Below the pieces are notes generated by a model. The model was not told the origin of the DNA. It saw nothing but the letters and a program-made list of their open reading frames with translations, and ran no database searches. Below are positions 34,118 through 42,683 of a DNA stretch of 64,000 bases, piece by piece; positions within the stretch are counted from its first letter, which is position 1, and every line of letters begins with the position of its first letter. This stretch comes from Pseudonocardia terrae. GTDB lineage: Bacteria; Actinomycetota; Actinomycetes; Mycobacteriales; Pseudonocardiaceae. The translations under genes and the position numbers were made by a program. The DNA lies in assembly GCF_021343995.1 (NCBI RefSeq), contig NZ_JAJTTE010000010.1:90848-154847 (forward strand). The letters run 5' to 3'.

Positions 34118-34788
34118 ATGATCCTTCCGGGGGTTGACAGCAGCGTCGCCGCCACAGCAATCCTGTAGCGCCCTCATCGATCGTGCGCAGCCGCCGAATT
34201 CCGACTCTCCGTGCATGATCATTGCGAGTGTGACAGGAGCGCTCCCACCACCGCAGTCCTGTAACGCTCGGATCGATCTTGAGCAGCGCATTGCTGGTTC
34301 CGCTGACCTTCTGCCCATGATCAGCGCGAGCGTGACGGGAGCAGATCAGCACGAGCGTGACGGGCGGGCTGTGAGCGCCGCGCTCCTGTAGCCCTCGGAT
34401 AGATCTTGCGCCTCCCGCACTGCTGATTCGGCCGACCTTCTGTCCATGATCGTCGCGAGCGTCACGGGAGCGCTGTCAGCGCAGCAGTCTTGTAGCGCTC
34501 ACATCGATCGTGCTGGCGCAGCAGGCTCCGCCGACCCTCCGCCTGTGATCGTCGCGAGTGTCACGGGAGCGCTGTCAGCACAGCAGTCCTGTACCGCTCG
34601 GATCGATCTTGTGGTGCGCCACTGCTGGTCCGGCCGACCTCCTGCCCATGATCAGCACGAGCGTGACCGGAGGGCTGTCGCACCGCGCTCCCGTAGCGCT
34701 CGCATCGATCTTCAGCCGGCCGCGTGCTAAGGCCAACCCATGATCGAATGTGAGGAGAGCGCTGCCGCCACAGCGGTCCTGGGTCGAA
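34118..34788. repeat. Tandem array of ~92-103 bp units (about seven copies)
   Basis: The 747 bp between the LLM gene and the DinB gene hold no credible gene. Units begin CATGATC (or TGTGATC) at 34118, 34214, 34316, 34445, 34544, 34647 and 34739; a partial extra unit starts at 34344 and a degenerate one near 34046. Each has, in order: GATC, (C)GAGCGTGACGGGAGCGCTGTC, GCAGTCCTGTAGCGCTC, then ATCGATCTTG or ATCGATCGTG, then CCGCCGACCT. Spacing is often not a multiple of three, so short open frames through it are not genes. Confidence 0.85.
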
Positions 34789-35340
34789 TCAGCCCATCGT
34801 CTTCGCGCCGTCGATGGCCTCGCGGATGATGTCGGCGTGGCCGGCGTGCTGCGAGGTCTCGGCGATCACGTGAAGGAGCACCCGGCGCAACGACCACTCC
34901 GCGCCGGGCTCGAACCAGGGGGCGCTGGGCAGGGGCCGGGTGGCGTCGAGGTCGCCGGTGACGACCAGCTCGTCGGTGGCCTCGGCTACCCGGTCGTAGT
35001 GCTCCAGCAGGGCGGGGAGGGTGTCGGCGTCGGTGAGCACGAACCGGGTGTCGACGAACTCGCCGGACTCCATGGCGGCGCGCATGGCGTCAGCGTCGAA
35101 CCCGCCGCCGGAATCGCCGTCGAACCCCATCGCCCCCGGCTTGCCCAGCGCGAAGTCGATCCAGCCCTGCTCCGTGTCGGCGACGTGCTTGATCAGCGAC
35201 GCGAGGGTGAGCGCGCTGACCGTGCTGCGGTTGCGGGCCTGCTCCTCGCTCACGCCGGCGACGGTCTGCCGCAGGAAGTCGCGGTGCCGGCGCAGCGACT
35301 CCAGCAGGTCCGCACGCTCGCGGGTGAGGGTGGTGGTCAC
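34789..35340 (-). CDS. DinB-family protein (DUF664 type)
   Basis: A 183-aa four-helix DinB/YfiT-fold protein, related to mycothiol- or bacillithiol-dependent transferases. LASLIKHVADTEQGWIDFALG carries the first metal His, and a distal pair lies in VLLHVIAETSQHAGHADIIREAIDG. GTG 35340 follows GGAGCCTCCC. The exact thiol reaction is unknown. It is the only gene in a repeat-rich gap: one array ends at its stop codon and another begins 70 bp behind its start. Confidence 0.87.
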   Translation of the reverse strand: MTTTLTRERADLLESLRRHRDFLRQTVAGVSEEQARNRSTVSALTLASLIKHVADTEQGWIDFALGKPGAMGFDGDSGGGFDADAMRAAMESGEFVDTRFVLTDADTLPALLEHYDRVAEATDELVVTGDLDATRPLPSAPWFEPGAEWSLRRVLLHVIAETSQHAGHADIIREAIDGAKTMG

Positions 35341-35409
35341 GGGAGGCTCCTCGCGTCGGGCACCAGGTCGGGCGGGCACCCTACCGCGATCTCCGGACAC
35401 GCAACGGCC

Positions 35410-35597
35410 ACGCACGATGGCGCCACAATGCGACCCTCTCGGCCCTGAGCGCGCATCATGGTTCCATAACGCGATTCTCCCGGACCGGAGGGCGCATTAT
35501 GATTCCACAACGCGATTCTCCCGCGCCCGAGGGCGCATTATGGTTCCACAACGCGGCAAACCCCCAGCGCAAAGCGCGTCATGGAACCATAATGCGA
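35410..35597. repeat. Five-unit 41-bp direct repeat with palindromic core
   Basis: Units start at 35410, 35451, 35492, 35533 and 35574 (last one partial), exactly 41 bp apart. Each core is an imperfect palindrome built on CGCATTATGG and CCATAATGCG. The first and last copies are the most diverged. The array abuts the glpD 3' end (stop at 35605). The same element occurs at 6496-6562. Confidence 0.88.
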
Positions 35598-35604
35598 ACC
35601 AGGA

Positions 35605-37314
35605 TCAGCTGACGGGCACCACGTCCGGCGCGCCCATGCGGGCGGAGTCGGCGGTGGCGTCGTCGGGCATGGTCTGGCTCTCCCGCTCGGCGGCGACCCG
35701 CCCGCGGTAGTGCTCGACCTCCTTGGCCTTCTGCGCCTCGGTCCAGCCCAGCACCGGGGCCATCAGGTCCGCGGCCTCCTGCGCGGCGCCGAGGCCGCGG
35801 TCGAAGGTCTCGATGCTGGTGCGGGTGCGGCGGGTGAGGACGTCGTCGAGGTGCCGGGCGCCCTCGTGGCTGGCCGCGTAGACGATCTCGGCGCGGATGT
35901 GGTCCGGCGCCCCCGTGAGGGGCTCGCCGAGCGTCTTGTCCTCGGCGACCAGCTCGAGCAGCTCGTCGATCAGCGAGCCGTACCGGCAGAGGAGGTTCTG
36001 GATCCGGGCCGGGTGCAGGCCCGACCGCTCGGCGATGACGTGCACCGAGTTCTGCAGCGCCTCCCAGCCCTCGGCGCCGAGCAGCGGCACGTCCTTGGTC
36101 ACGGACTCCGGGACCTTGGCGTCCATGCCGTGCACGGCCGCGTCGACCGCGTCCTTCGCCATGACCCGGTACGTCGTGTACTTCCCGCCCGCGACGACGA
36201 CCAGCCCCGGCACCGGGGTGGCGACGGCGTGCTCGCGGGAGAGCTTCGACGTCGACTCCGACTCCCCGGCGAGCAGCGGCCGCAGGCCCGCGTAGACGCC
36301 CTCGACGTCCTCGTGGGTCAGCGGCTGCTCCAGCACGGAGTTGACGTGCTCGAGCAGGTAGTCGATGTCCGCCTTGGACGCGGCCGGGTGCGCCTTGTCG
36401 AGGTCCCAGTCGGTGTCGGTGGTGCCGATGATCCAGTGCCGGCCCCACGGGATCACGAACAGCACGGACTTCTCGGTGCGCAGGATCAGCCCCGAGTCCG
36501 AGCGGATCCGGTCCCGCGGCACCACCAGGTGGATGCCCTTGGACGCGCGCACGTGGAACCGGCCGCGCTCGCCGGCCAGGCCCTGGGTCTCGTCGGTCCA
36601 CACGCCGGTGGCGTTGATGACCTGCTTGGCCCGCACCTTGATCGTGTCCCCGGTCTCGAGGTCGTGGACCTCGGCGCCGATGACGCGGCCGGACTCCTTG
36701 AGCAGCCCGACCACCCGGGCCCGGTTCGCCACGTGCGCCCCGTAGGCCGCCGCGGTGCGGGCGACGAACATGGTGTGCCGGGCGTCGTCGACCTGGGCGT
36801 CGTAGTACTGCAGGGCGCCGACGAGGGCGTCCTTGCGCAGCGACGGCACGATCCTGCGCGCGCCGCGGCGGGTGAGGTGGCGGTGGTGCGGCACGCCGCG
36901 GGACTGCCCGGAGAGCAGCCCGAGGGTGTCGTAGAGCGCCACGCCGGAGCCCGCGTACAGCCGCTCCCAGACGTGGTGCTGGAGCGGGTAGATGAACGGG
37001 ACCGGGTGGATCAGGTGCGGGGCGAGCTTCTGGATCAGCAGCCCCCGCTCCTGGAGGGCCTCCGCGACCAGCCGGAAGTCCAGCATCTCCAGGTAGCGCA
37101 GGCCGCCGTGGATGAGCTTCGAACTGCGGCTCGACGTCCCGGCGGCGAAGTCACGGGCCTCGACGAGGCCGACGCGCAGGCCGCGGGTGGCGGCGTCGAG
37201 GGCAGCCCCGCTACCCACGACACCGCCGCCGACGACGAGAACGTCGAGCTCCTCCCGGGCCATGTCCTCCAGCGCCCGGGTCCGGGCGGCGGGGGAGAGC
37301 GCGACGGATCTCAT
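35605..37314 (-). CDS. glpD: Glycerol-3-phosphate dehydrogenase (FAD, aerobic)
   Basis: Membrane-associated flavoenzyme that oxidises sn-glycerol 3-phosphate to dihydroxyacetone phosphate and passes electrons to the quinone pool. 569 aa. The N-terminal FAD motif is VLVVGGGVVGSGAALDAATRG; SSKLIHGGLRYLE and VINATGVWTDE are GlpD signatures, and the C-terminal domain spans about 400-540. ATG 37314 has AAAGGAAG upstream. It is third in the glpF-glpK-glpD operon. The tail after residue 540 is poorly conserved. Confidence 0.96.
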   Translation of the reverse strand: MRSVALSPAARTRALEDMAREELDVLVVGGGVVGSGAALDAATRGLRVGLVEARDFAAGTSSRSSKLIHGGLRYLEMLDFRLVAEALQERGLLIQKLAPHLIHPVPFIYPLQHHVWERLYAGSGVALYDTLGLLSGQSRGVPHHRHLTRRGARRIVPSLRKDALVGALQYYDAQVDDARHTMFVARTAAAYGAHVANRARVVGLLKESGRVIGAEVHDLETGDTIKVRAKQVINATGVWTDETQGLAGERGRFHVRASKGIHLVVPRDRIRSDSGLILRTEKSVLFVIPWGRHWIIGTTDTDWDLDKAHPAASKADIDYLLEHVNSVLEQPLTHEDVEGVYAGLRPLLAGESESTSKLSREHAVATPVPGLVVVAGGKYTTYRVMAKDAVDAAVHGMDAKVPESVTKDVPLLGAEGWEALQNSVHVIAERSGLHPARIQNLLCRYGSLIDELLELVAEDKTLGEPLTGAPDHIRAEIVYAASHEGARHLDDVLTRRTRTSIETFDRGLGAAQEAADLMAPVLGWTEAQKAKEVEHYRGRVAAERESQTMPDDATADSARMGAPDVVPVS

Positions 37315-37356
37315 GATCAGATCTTCCTTTCCCAGCGGGAGGTCGATGTTGTGGTC

Positions 37357-38874
37357 CTAGTCGACCTCTACCCAGTCCAACGTCCGCTGCACCGCCTTCT
37401 GCCACCGGGCGTAGGCGGTGTCACGCTGTTCCGCGGACCACTGCGGCTCCCAGCGCTTCGACTCGTTCCAGTTCTGGCGCATCTCGTCGGTGTCCTTCCA
37501 GAACCCGACCGCCAGGCCCGCGGCGTACGCGGCGCCGAGCGCGGTGGTCTCGGCCACGACCGGCCGTGACACCGGGATGCCCAGCACGTCCGCCTGGATC
37601 TGCATGCACAGCTCGTTGGCGGTGACGCCCCCGTCGACCTTGAGGATGTCCAGGTTCACCCCGGAGTCCTTGGCCATGGCGTCGGCCACGTCCTTGCTCT
37701 GGAAGCAGATCGCCTCCAGCGTGGCCCGGGCGAGGTGCGCGTTGGTGTTGTACCGGGACAGCCCGACGATCGCGCCGCGGGCGTCGGACCGCCAGTACGG
37801 GGCGAACAGGCCGGAGAACGCCGGCACGAAGTACACCCCGCCGTTGTCCTCGACCTGGCGGGCGAGCGACTCCGACTGCGCGGCGCCGGAGATGATGCCC
37901 AGCTGGTCGCGCAGCCACTGCACCGCCGAGCCGGTGACGGCGATCGAGCCTTCCAGGGCGTAGACCGCCGGCTCGTCGCCGAACCGGTAGCAGACCGTGG
38001 TCAGCAGGCCGGAGTCCGACCGGACGAGCTCGGTCCCGGTGTTGAGCAGCATGAAGTTGCCGGTGCCGTAGGTGTTCTTGGCCTCCCCGGGCGCCAGGCA
38101 GACCTGGCCGACCATGGCGGCCTGCTGGTCGCCGAGGATGCCGGTGATCGGCACCTCGCCGCCGAGCGGCCCGTTCGCCAGGGTCTTGCCGTACGGCTCG
38201 GGCGAGCTCGACGAGCAGATCCTCGGCAGCATGGAGCGCGGGATCCCGAACAGGGCGAGCAGCTCGTCGTCCCAGTCGAGGGTCTCGAGGTCCATGAGCA
38301 TGGTCCGGCTGGCGTTGGTGACGTCCGTGATGTGCACGCCGCCGTTCGGCCCGCCGGTGAGGTTCCAGACGACCCAGCTGTCGGTGTTGCCGAAGATCGC
38401 GTCGCCGCGCTCGGCGGCCTCGCGGGCCCCGTCGACGTTCTCGAGGATCCACTGGATCTTGCCGCCGGAGAAGTACGTGGCCGGGGGCAGGCCCGCCTTG
38501 CGGCGGATGGTGTCGCCGTGCCCGTCGCGCTCGAGCTTCGAGGCGATCCGGTCGGTGCGGGTGTCCTGCCAGACGATCGCGTTGTACAGCGGCCGGCCGG
38601 TGTTCTTGTCCCAGACGACGGTCGTCTCGCGCTGGTTGGTGATGCCGAGCGCCGCGAGGTCCTTGGCGGCCAGCCCGGTCTTGTTCAGGCCCGACTGGAT
38701 GACCGAGGAGGTGCGCTCCCAGATCTCCACGGGGTTGTGCTCGACCCAGCCCGCCTCGGGCAGGATCTGCTCGTGTTCCAGCTGGTGGCGGCCCACCTCG
38801 TTGCCACTGTGGTCGAAGATCATGAACCGCGTGCTCGTCGTCCCCTGGTCGACGGCGCCAACGTACTCGGCCAT
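37357..38874 (-). CDS. glpK: Glycerol kinase 1
   Basis: ATP-dependent phosphorylation of glycerol to glycerol 3-phosphate. 505 aa. The FGGY-family start [17 protein letters not shown] binds ATP phosphate, QDTRTDR and TNQRETT bind glycerol, and [14 protein letters not shown] [14 protein letters not shown] is near the end. ATG 38874 overlaps the glpF stop (TGATG); the GTG codon just in front is an alternative. GGAGGTGA lies 9 bp before it. A second kinase gene lies at 40629. Confidence 0.96.
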   Translation of the reverse strand: MAEYVGAVDQGTTSTRFMIFDHSGNEVGRHQLEHEQILPEAGWVEHNPVEIWERTSSVIQSGLNKTGLAAKDLAALGITNQRETTVVWDKNTGRPLYNAIVWQDTRTDRIASKLERDGHGDTIRRKAGLPPATYFSGGKIQWILENVDGAREAAERGDAIFGNTDSWVVWNLTGGPNGGVHITDVTNASRTMLMDLETLDWDDELLALFGIPRSMLPRICSSSSPEPYGKTLANGPLGGEVPITGILGDQQAAMVGQVCLAPGEAKNTYGTGNFMLLNTGTELVRSDSGLLTTVCYRFGDEPAVYALEGSIAVTGSAVQWLRDQLGIISGAAQSESLARQVEDNGGVYFVPAFSGLFAPYWRSDARGAIVGLSRYNTNAHLARATLEAICFQSKDVADAMAKDSGVNLDILKVDGGVTANELCMQIQADVLGIPVSRPVVAETTALGAAYAAGLAVGFWKDTDEMRQNWNESKRWEPQWSAEQRDTAYARWQKAVQRTLDWVEVD

Positions 38875-39704
38875 CACTTCTCACCTCCGTGCTCGACGAC
38901 GACCTCGCGCCCGACCGGCTGCTCCTCGGTGTCCTCGGGAAGCAGGTAGCGGTCGATGAAGAGCTTGAACAACGCGCCGCCGACGAGCCCGCCGACGATC
39001 GGCGCGACGATCGGCAGCCACCAATATGGTGTGCCGTTCGGATCGACCCAGGCGGTCGCGTACCCCGTGATGTACGACGCGAAGCGCGGGCCGAAGTCAC
39101 GTGCCGGGTTGATCGCGTAGCCGGCGTTGGCGCCGAACGCCATGCCGATCGCCACGACGAGCAGGCCGATCACCACGGGAGCCAGGTTCGACAGCGGCGG
39201 GTTGTTCCGCGCGTGGACCAGGGCGAAGATCACGAAGACCAGGATCGCGGTGCCGACCACCTGGTCGAGGAAGGCGGTGGGTATCGAGACCCCGCCCCCG
39301 CCGTTGCCCGGCAGCGTCGCGAAGATGATCTGGGTCGCCGACGTGTGGTTGGGGTCGGCCCGGTTGATGAGGTCCGCGTAGGTCACCCGGACGATCAGTG
39401 CCGCCACGAAGGCGCCGAGCGTCTGCGCCACGACGTACGGCACGACCCGCTTCCAGGGGAAGCCCTGGAAGGAGGCCAGCGCGACGGTGACCGCGGGGTT
39501 GAGGTGGGCGCCGGAGAGCCGCCCCGCGACGTACACACCGAGCGTGACGCCGATGCCCCAGGCCCATGTGATCGAGTCGTGGTTGCCCAGGGGGCTGTCC
39601 TTCGGCGCCGTGACGACCTGCGCCACGACGCCGTTGCCGAACAAGATCAGGATCATCGTTCCGGCGAACTCGGCGCTCAGCGCGCCGAAGTACGAGTTCC
39701 GCAT
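38874..39704 (-). CDS. glpF: Glycerol uptake facilitator (aquaglyceroporin)
   Basis: Six-helix MIP channel, 276 aa, that lets glycerol diffuse in. Both pore half-helix motifs are present: HLNPAVTVA and [10 protein letters not shown], the Asp after the second NPA marking the glycerol-type channel. The C-terminal tail (about 20 residues, charged) is cytoplasmic. ATG 39704 has GGAAGGAG. First gene of the glpF-glpK-glpD operon; the promoter is shared with the divergent IclR regulator gene. Confidence 0.95.
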   Translation of the reverse strand: MRNSYFGALSAEFAGTMILILFGNGVVAQVVTAPKDSPLGNHDSITWAWGIGVTLGVYVAGRLSGAHLNPAVTVALASFQGFPWKRVVPYVVAQTLGAFVAALIVRVTYADLINRADPNHTSATQIIFATLPGNGGGGVSIPTAFLDQVVGTAILVFVIFALVHARNNPPLSNLAPVVIGLLVVAIGMAFGANAGYAINPARDFGPRFASYITGYATAWVDPNGTPYWWLPIVAPIVGGLVGGALFKLFIDRYLLPEDTEEQPVGREVVVEHGGEK

Positions 39705-39810
39705 CGAACTCTCCTTCCGGTCGTGACGGCCCCCGCCCGGGCGTACGCGCCGGACGGGGGCCGAACGGGACAGAACCTAGGAACGCGCGCGGAGCGCGAC
39801 AACGGCCGAC

Positions 39811-39827
39811 GTTCGACAATGTCGAAC
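39811..39827. promoter_or_regulatory. Candidate IclR operator in the glpF/iclR divergent promoter
   Basis: GTTCGACA-A-TGTCGAAC, a perfect 8-bp inverted repeat with a one-base centre, 44 bp before the IclR start and 107 bp before glpF. Perfect 17-bp palindromes of this look are typical for IclR-family autoregulation. Confidence 0.7.
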
Positions 39828-39870
39828 TGATCCTGTCGACCGGGTCACACCACCCCGTAGGCTCCCACCC

Positions 39871-40632
39871 GTGCCGGGAGCGATCCAGTCCGTCGAGCGC
39901 GCGGCCGCGATCCTGCGGCTGCTGGGCGGCGCGGGCCGTCCGCTCGCCCTCGCCGAGCTGGCTGCCGCGCTCGACCTGCCGCGACCCACCGTGCACGGCC
40001 TCGTCCGGACCCTGCGCGACGAGGGGCTCGTCGACCAGGACCGGGCCACCGCGCTGTACCGACCGGGGAGCGGGCTGCGCCGGCTCGGCGACGGCTGGGA
40101 CCGCCACGACCTGCGCGCGCGGGCGATGAACTGGGCGGACGCCCTGGCCGGAGGGACAGGGTGCGCGGTCTACCTCGCGGTCCCGGCCGGCACGATGGCG
40201 AGCCTGGTGCACCACGTCTTCCGGCCGGACGGCTCGCCGCAGACCCTGCGCACCAACACCGAGCAGCCGCTGCACGCGACAGCCTGGGGCAAGTGCCTGC
40301 TCGCCTTCGCGCCCGTGGCCACGCCGCCGGCCCGCGAGCTCGAGCTGCGCCGCTACACGGGCCGCACCGCGAGCACCGTCGCCATGCTCGAGGCGCATCT
40401 CGCGGCGGCCCGCACCCGAGGCATGGCGACGGACGTCGGCGAGTTCGAGGCGGGAGTCGGCGGGGCCGCGGTGCCGCTGCGTTCGGGCGGCGGGCTCACG
40501 GTGGCCGCCCTCGGCATCGCGGCACCGGTCGAGGAGCTGTTCGGCGGGGGCGGGGAGCCGCGCCGGCCCCTCGCCGACCAGCTGCAGGCCGCAGGTCGGG
40601 AGATCTCCGCGCTGCTGGTGACGCCCCGATGA
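39871..40632 (+). CDS. IclR family transcriptional regulator of the glycerol locus
   Basis: A 253-aa regulator. The winged HTH is at the N-terminus (IQSVERAAAILRLLGGAGRPLALAELAAALDLPRPTVHGLVRTL, residues about 4-48). The effector domain follows; LHATAWGKCLLAFA is the conserved effector-site segment. GTG 39871. It is divergent from glpFKD and overlaps the second glycerol kinase gene (ATGA), so it very likely controls both, resembling GylR of Streptomyces; the effector may be glycerol 3-phosphate or a related compound. Confidence 0.9.
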   Translation: MPGAIQSVERAAAILRLLGGAGRPLALAELAAALDLPRPTVHGLVRTLRDEGLVDQDRATALYRPGSGLRRLGDGWDRHDLRARAMNWADALAGGTGCAVYLAVPAGTMASLVHHVFRPDGSPQTLRTNTEQPLHATAWGKCLLAFAPVATPPARELELRRYTGRTASTVAMLEAHLAAARTRGMATDVGEFEAGVGGAAVPLRSGGGLTVAALGIAAPVEELFGGGGEPRRPLADQLQAAGREISALLVTPR

Positions 40633-42149
40633 GCGAGCCGCGGACCTCGGCGCCGCGCGAGCGGGTGGTGGCGGCCATCGACCAGGGCACCACCTCGACC
40701 CGGTGCCTGCTGTTCTCCCGCTCCGGCCGGATGCTCGCCGTGGCCCAGCGCGAGCACCGCCAGCACTACCCCGAGCCCGGGCGGGTCGAGCACGACGCCG
40801 AGGAGATCTGGCGCAACGTCGCCCGGGTGGTCCCGGAGGCGCTGCGGCGGGCCGGGCTGGAGCCGGAGAACATCGTCGCGCTCGGGATCGCCAACCAGCG
40901 CGAGACCACGGTGATCTGGAACCGGCACACCGGCGCCCCGCTGGCCCGGGCGATCACCTGGCAGGACACCCGCACCGGTCCGATCGTCGCCCGCCTGGTG
41001 GAGGAGGGCCTCGGCCCGCTCTACGCGTCGACCAGCGGCTTCGGCCCCGCGACCTACTTCGCCGGCCCGCGGCTGCGCTGGCTGCTCGACCACGTCCCGG
41101 GCGCCCGTGCGGGCGCGGAGGCGGGCGACGTCCTGTTCGGAACCATGGAGAGCTGGCTGATCTGGCGGCTCACCGGCGGTCCGGGCCGCGGCGTGCACGT
41201 CACGGACGTGACCAACGCCAGTCGGACCATGCTCATGGACCTGCGCACCCTCGAGTGGTCGCCGAAGCTCCTCGAGGCGCTGCGCGTCCCCGAGCGGATG
41301 CTGCCGGAGATCCGGTCGAACGCCGAGGTCTACGGCGTGTGCGCGGAGGTGCTGCCCGGGGTGCCGGTGGCCGGGGCGCTGGGCGACCAGCAGGCCGCGC
41401 TCGTCGGACAGACCTGCTTCGCCCCCGGCGAGGTCAAGTGCACCTACGGCACCGGCGCCTTCCTGCTCAAGAACACCGGCGCGCGGATCGGCGGCTCCGC
41501 GCAGGGGCTGATCCCGACGGTCGGCTACCTGGTGGGGGAGCGGCCGGTCTACGCGCTGGAGGGCTCGATCGCGGTCACGGGCTCGCTGGTGCAGTGGTTC
41601 CGGGACTCGCTGGGCATGATCGGCACGGCCGCGCAGATCGAGACCCTCGCCCTGACGGTGCCGGACAACGGCGGCTGCTACGTCGTGCCCGCCTTCTCCG
41701 GCCTCTACGCGCCGCACTGGCAGGCCAACGCCCGCGGCGTCATCGTCGGTCTGACCAGCTACATCACCCGCGGGCACCTGGCCAGGGCCGTGCTGGAGGC
41801 GACCGCGTGGCAGACCCGCGAGGTCGTCGACGCCATGAACGCCGAGTCCGGGATCCCGGTCACCCGGCTCAAGGCCGACGGCGGCATGACCGCCGACCAC
41901 CTTCTCATGCAGTACGTCGCCGACGTGCTCGACGTGCCGGTGGAGCGCCCGCTCGGGTCCGAGGCGGTCTCGCTCGGCGCGGCCTACGTCGCGGGCCTCG
42001 CGGTGGGGCACTGGCCGGGTCTGGAGGTGCTGCGCGGCAACTGGCACCGGGCCGCGATGTGGGAGCCGGCCATGGACGCCGCGGTCCGCGAGCGCGAGCG
42101 CGAGAACTGGGCCCGCGCGGTGGCCCGCAGCTACGACTGGGTGCGCTGA
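40629..42149 (+). CDS. Glycerol kinase 2
   Basis: FGGY-family kinase, 506 aa, closely related to GlpK1 by eye: [33 protein letters not shown] and LGAAYVAGLAVGHW are all present. It is translationally coupled to the IclR regulator gene, not to the channel. Two glycerol kinases in one locus are unusual; this one may phosphorylate glycerol under other conditions or a related polyol. A strong hairpin follows the stop codon. Confidence 0.93.
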   Translation: MSEPRTSAPRERVVAAIDQGTTSTRCLLFSRSGRMLAVAQREHRQHYPEPGRVEHDAEEIWRNVARVVPEALRRAGLEPENIVALGIANQRETTVIWNRHTGAPLARAITWQDTRTGPIVARLVEEGLGPLYASTSGFGPATYFAGPRLRWLLDHVPGARAGAEAGDVLFGTMESWLIWRLTGGPGRGVHVTDVTNASRTMLMDLRTLEWSPKLLEALRVPERMLPEIRSNAEVYGVCAEVLPGVPVAGALGDQQAALVGQTCFAPGEVKCTYGTGAFLLKNTGARIGGSAQGLIPTVGYLVGERPVYALEGSIAVTGSLVQWFRDSLGMIGTAAQIETLALTVPDNGGCYVVPAFSGLYAPHWQANARGVIVGLTSYITRGHLARAVLEATAWQTREVVDAMNAESGIPVTRLKADGGMTADHLLMQYVADVLDVPVERPLGSEAVSLGAAYVAGLAVGHWPGLEVLRGNWHRAAMWEPAMDAAVRERERENWARAVARSYDWVR

Positions 42150-42151
42150 GC

Positions 42152-42184
42152 CCCGTCCGCGATCGTTCCGTCGCCGCGGACGGG
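42152..42184 (+). terminator. Hairpin after glycerol kinase 2
   Basis: A perfect 10-bp stem (CCCGTCCGCG and its complement) with a 13-nt loop, 3 bp after the stop codon. Confidence 0.78.
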
Positions 42185-42223
42185 AGTGTTGTGGGCCACT
42201 CGCGGCGAGTGCTAGCCTCACCG

Positions 42224-42245
42224 CTACCAAACGGCCGTTAGACGA
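42224..42245. promoter_or_regulatory. Candidate TetR operator, 22-bp form
   Basis: CTACCAAACG-N2-CGTTAGACGA. The left half is the consensus half-site; the right half is partial. It lies 27 bp before the NTF2-like gene that opens the second catabolic module. Confidence 0.6.
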
Positions 42246-42272
42246 TGATGACCAGCGTTGCCGGAGGCCCCC

Positions 42273-42683
42273 ATGACCGCTCGTGCGGAGATCGAGAACA
42301 CCCTGGGCCGTGCGTCCTGGGGTTACGACGAGAACGACGTCGACCTGATCGCCTCGCAGTTCACCGAGACCGCCACCATGACCATGCAGATCGGCCGAGA
42401 CGGCGACACGGTCGGCCCGTTCGACGGCCGTGAGGCCATCCGGAAGCTGCACGCCGACTCGCTCGCGGCGCAGACCGACCAGCGCCGGCACAACATCTCG
42501 AACGTCGTGATCGTCAAGGAGACGGCCGACAGCGCGTCGACGACGTCGAACCTCACGTTGCTGTCGATCGAGGACGGCGCGATCCGCGTGCTCTCCAGCG
42601 GCTGGTACCGCGACGAGCTGGTCAAGCAGGGCGACAGCTGGCTGATCGCCTCCCGGCACATCTACCTCGACCTGCCCTACTGA
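42273..42683 (+). CDS. NTF2/SnoaL-like small protein (2)
   Basis: A 136-aa SnoaL_4-type cone-fold protein, similar to ring-hydroxylating-dioxygenase small-subunit-like proteins: MTARAEIENTLGRASWGYDENDVDLIASQFTETATM at the start, GREAIRKLH in the middle, and GDSWLIASRHIYLDLPY at the end. ATG 42273 has GGAGGCC upstream. Its stop overlaps the CoA-ligase start by 1 bp (TGATG). First gene of the second module. The reaction is unknown. Confidence 0.8.
   Translation: MTARAEIENTLGRASWGYDENDVDLIASQFTETATMTMQIGRDGDTVGPFDGREAIRKLHADSLAAQTDQRRHNISNVVIVKETADSASTTSNLTLLSIEDGAIRVLSSGWYRDELVKQGDSWLIASRHIYLDLPY

Noticed and set aside
34134..34743. Short open frames inside the repeat array (for example containing VIVASVTGALSAQQS)
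   Set aside because: They arise from repeat units whose spacing is often not a multiple of three; there is no ribosome site or consistent frame.
34118..34788. Possible CRISPR array
   Set aside because: The whole unit is conserved in blocks; there are no unique spacers of constant length and no cas genes nearby.
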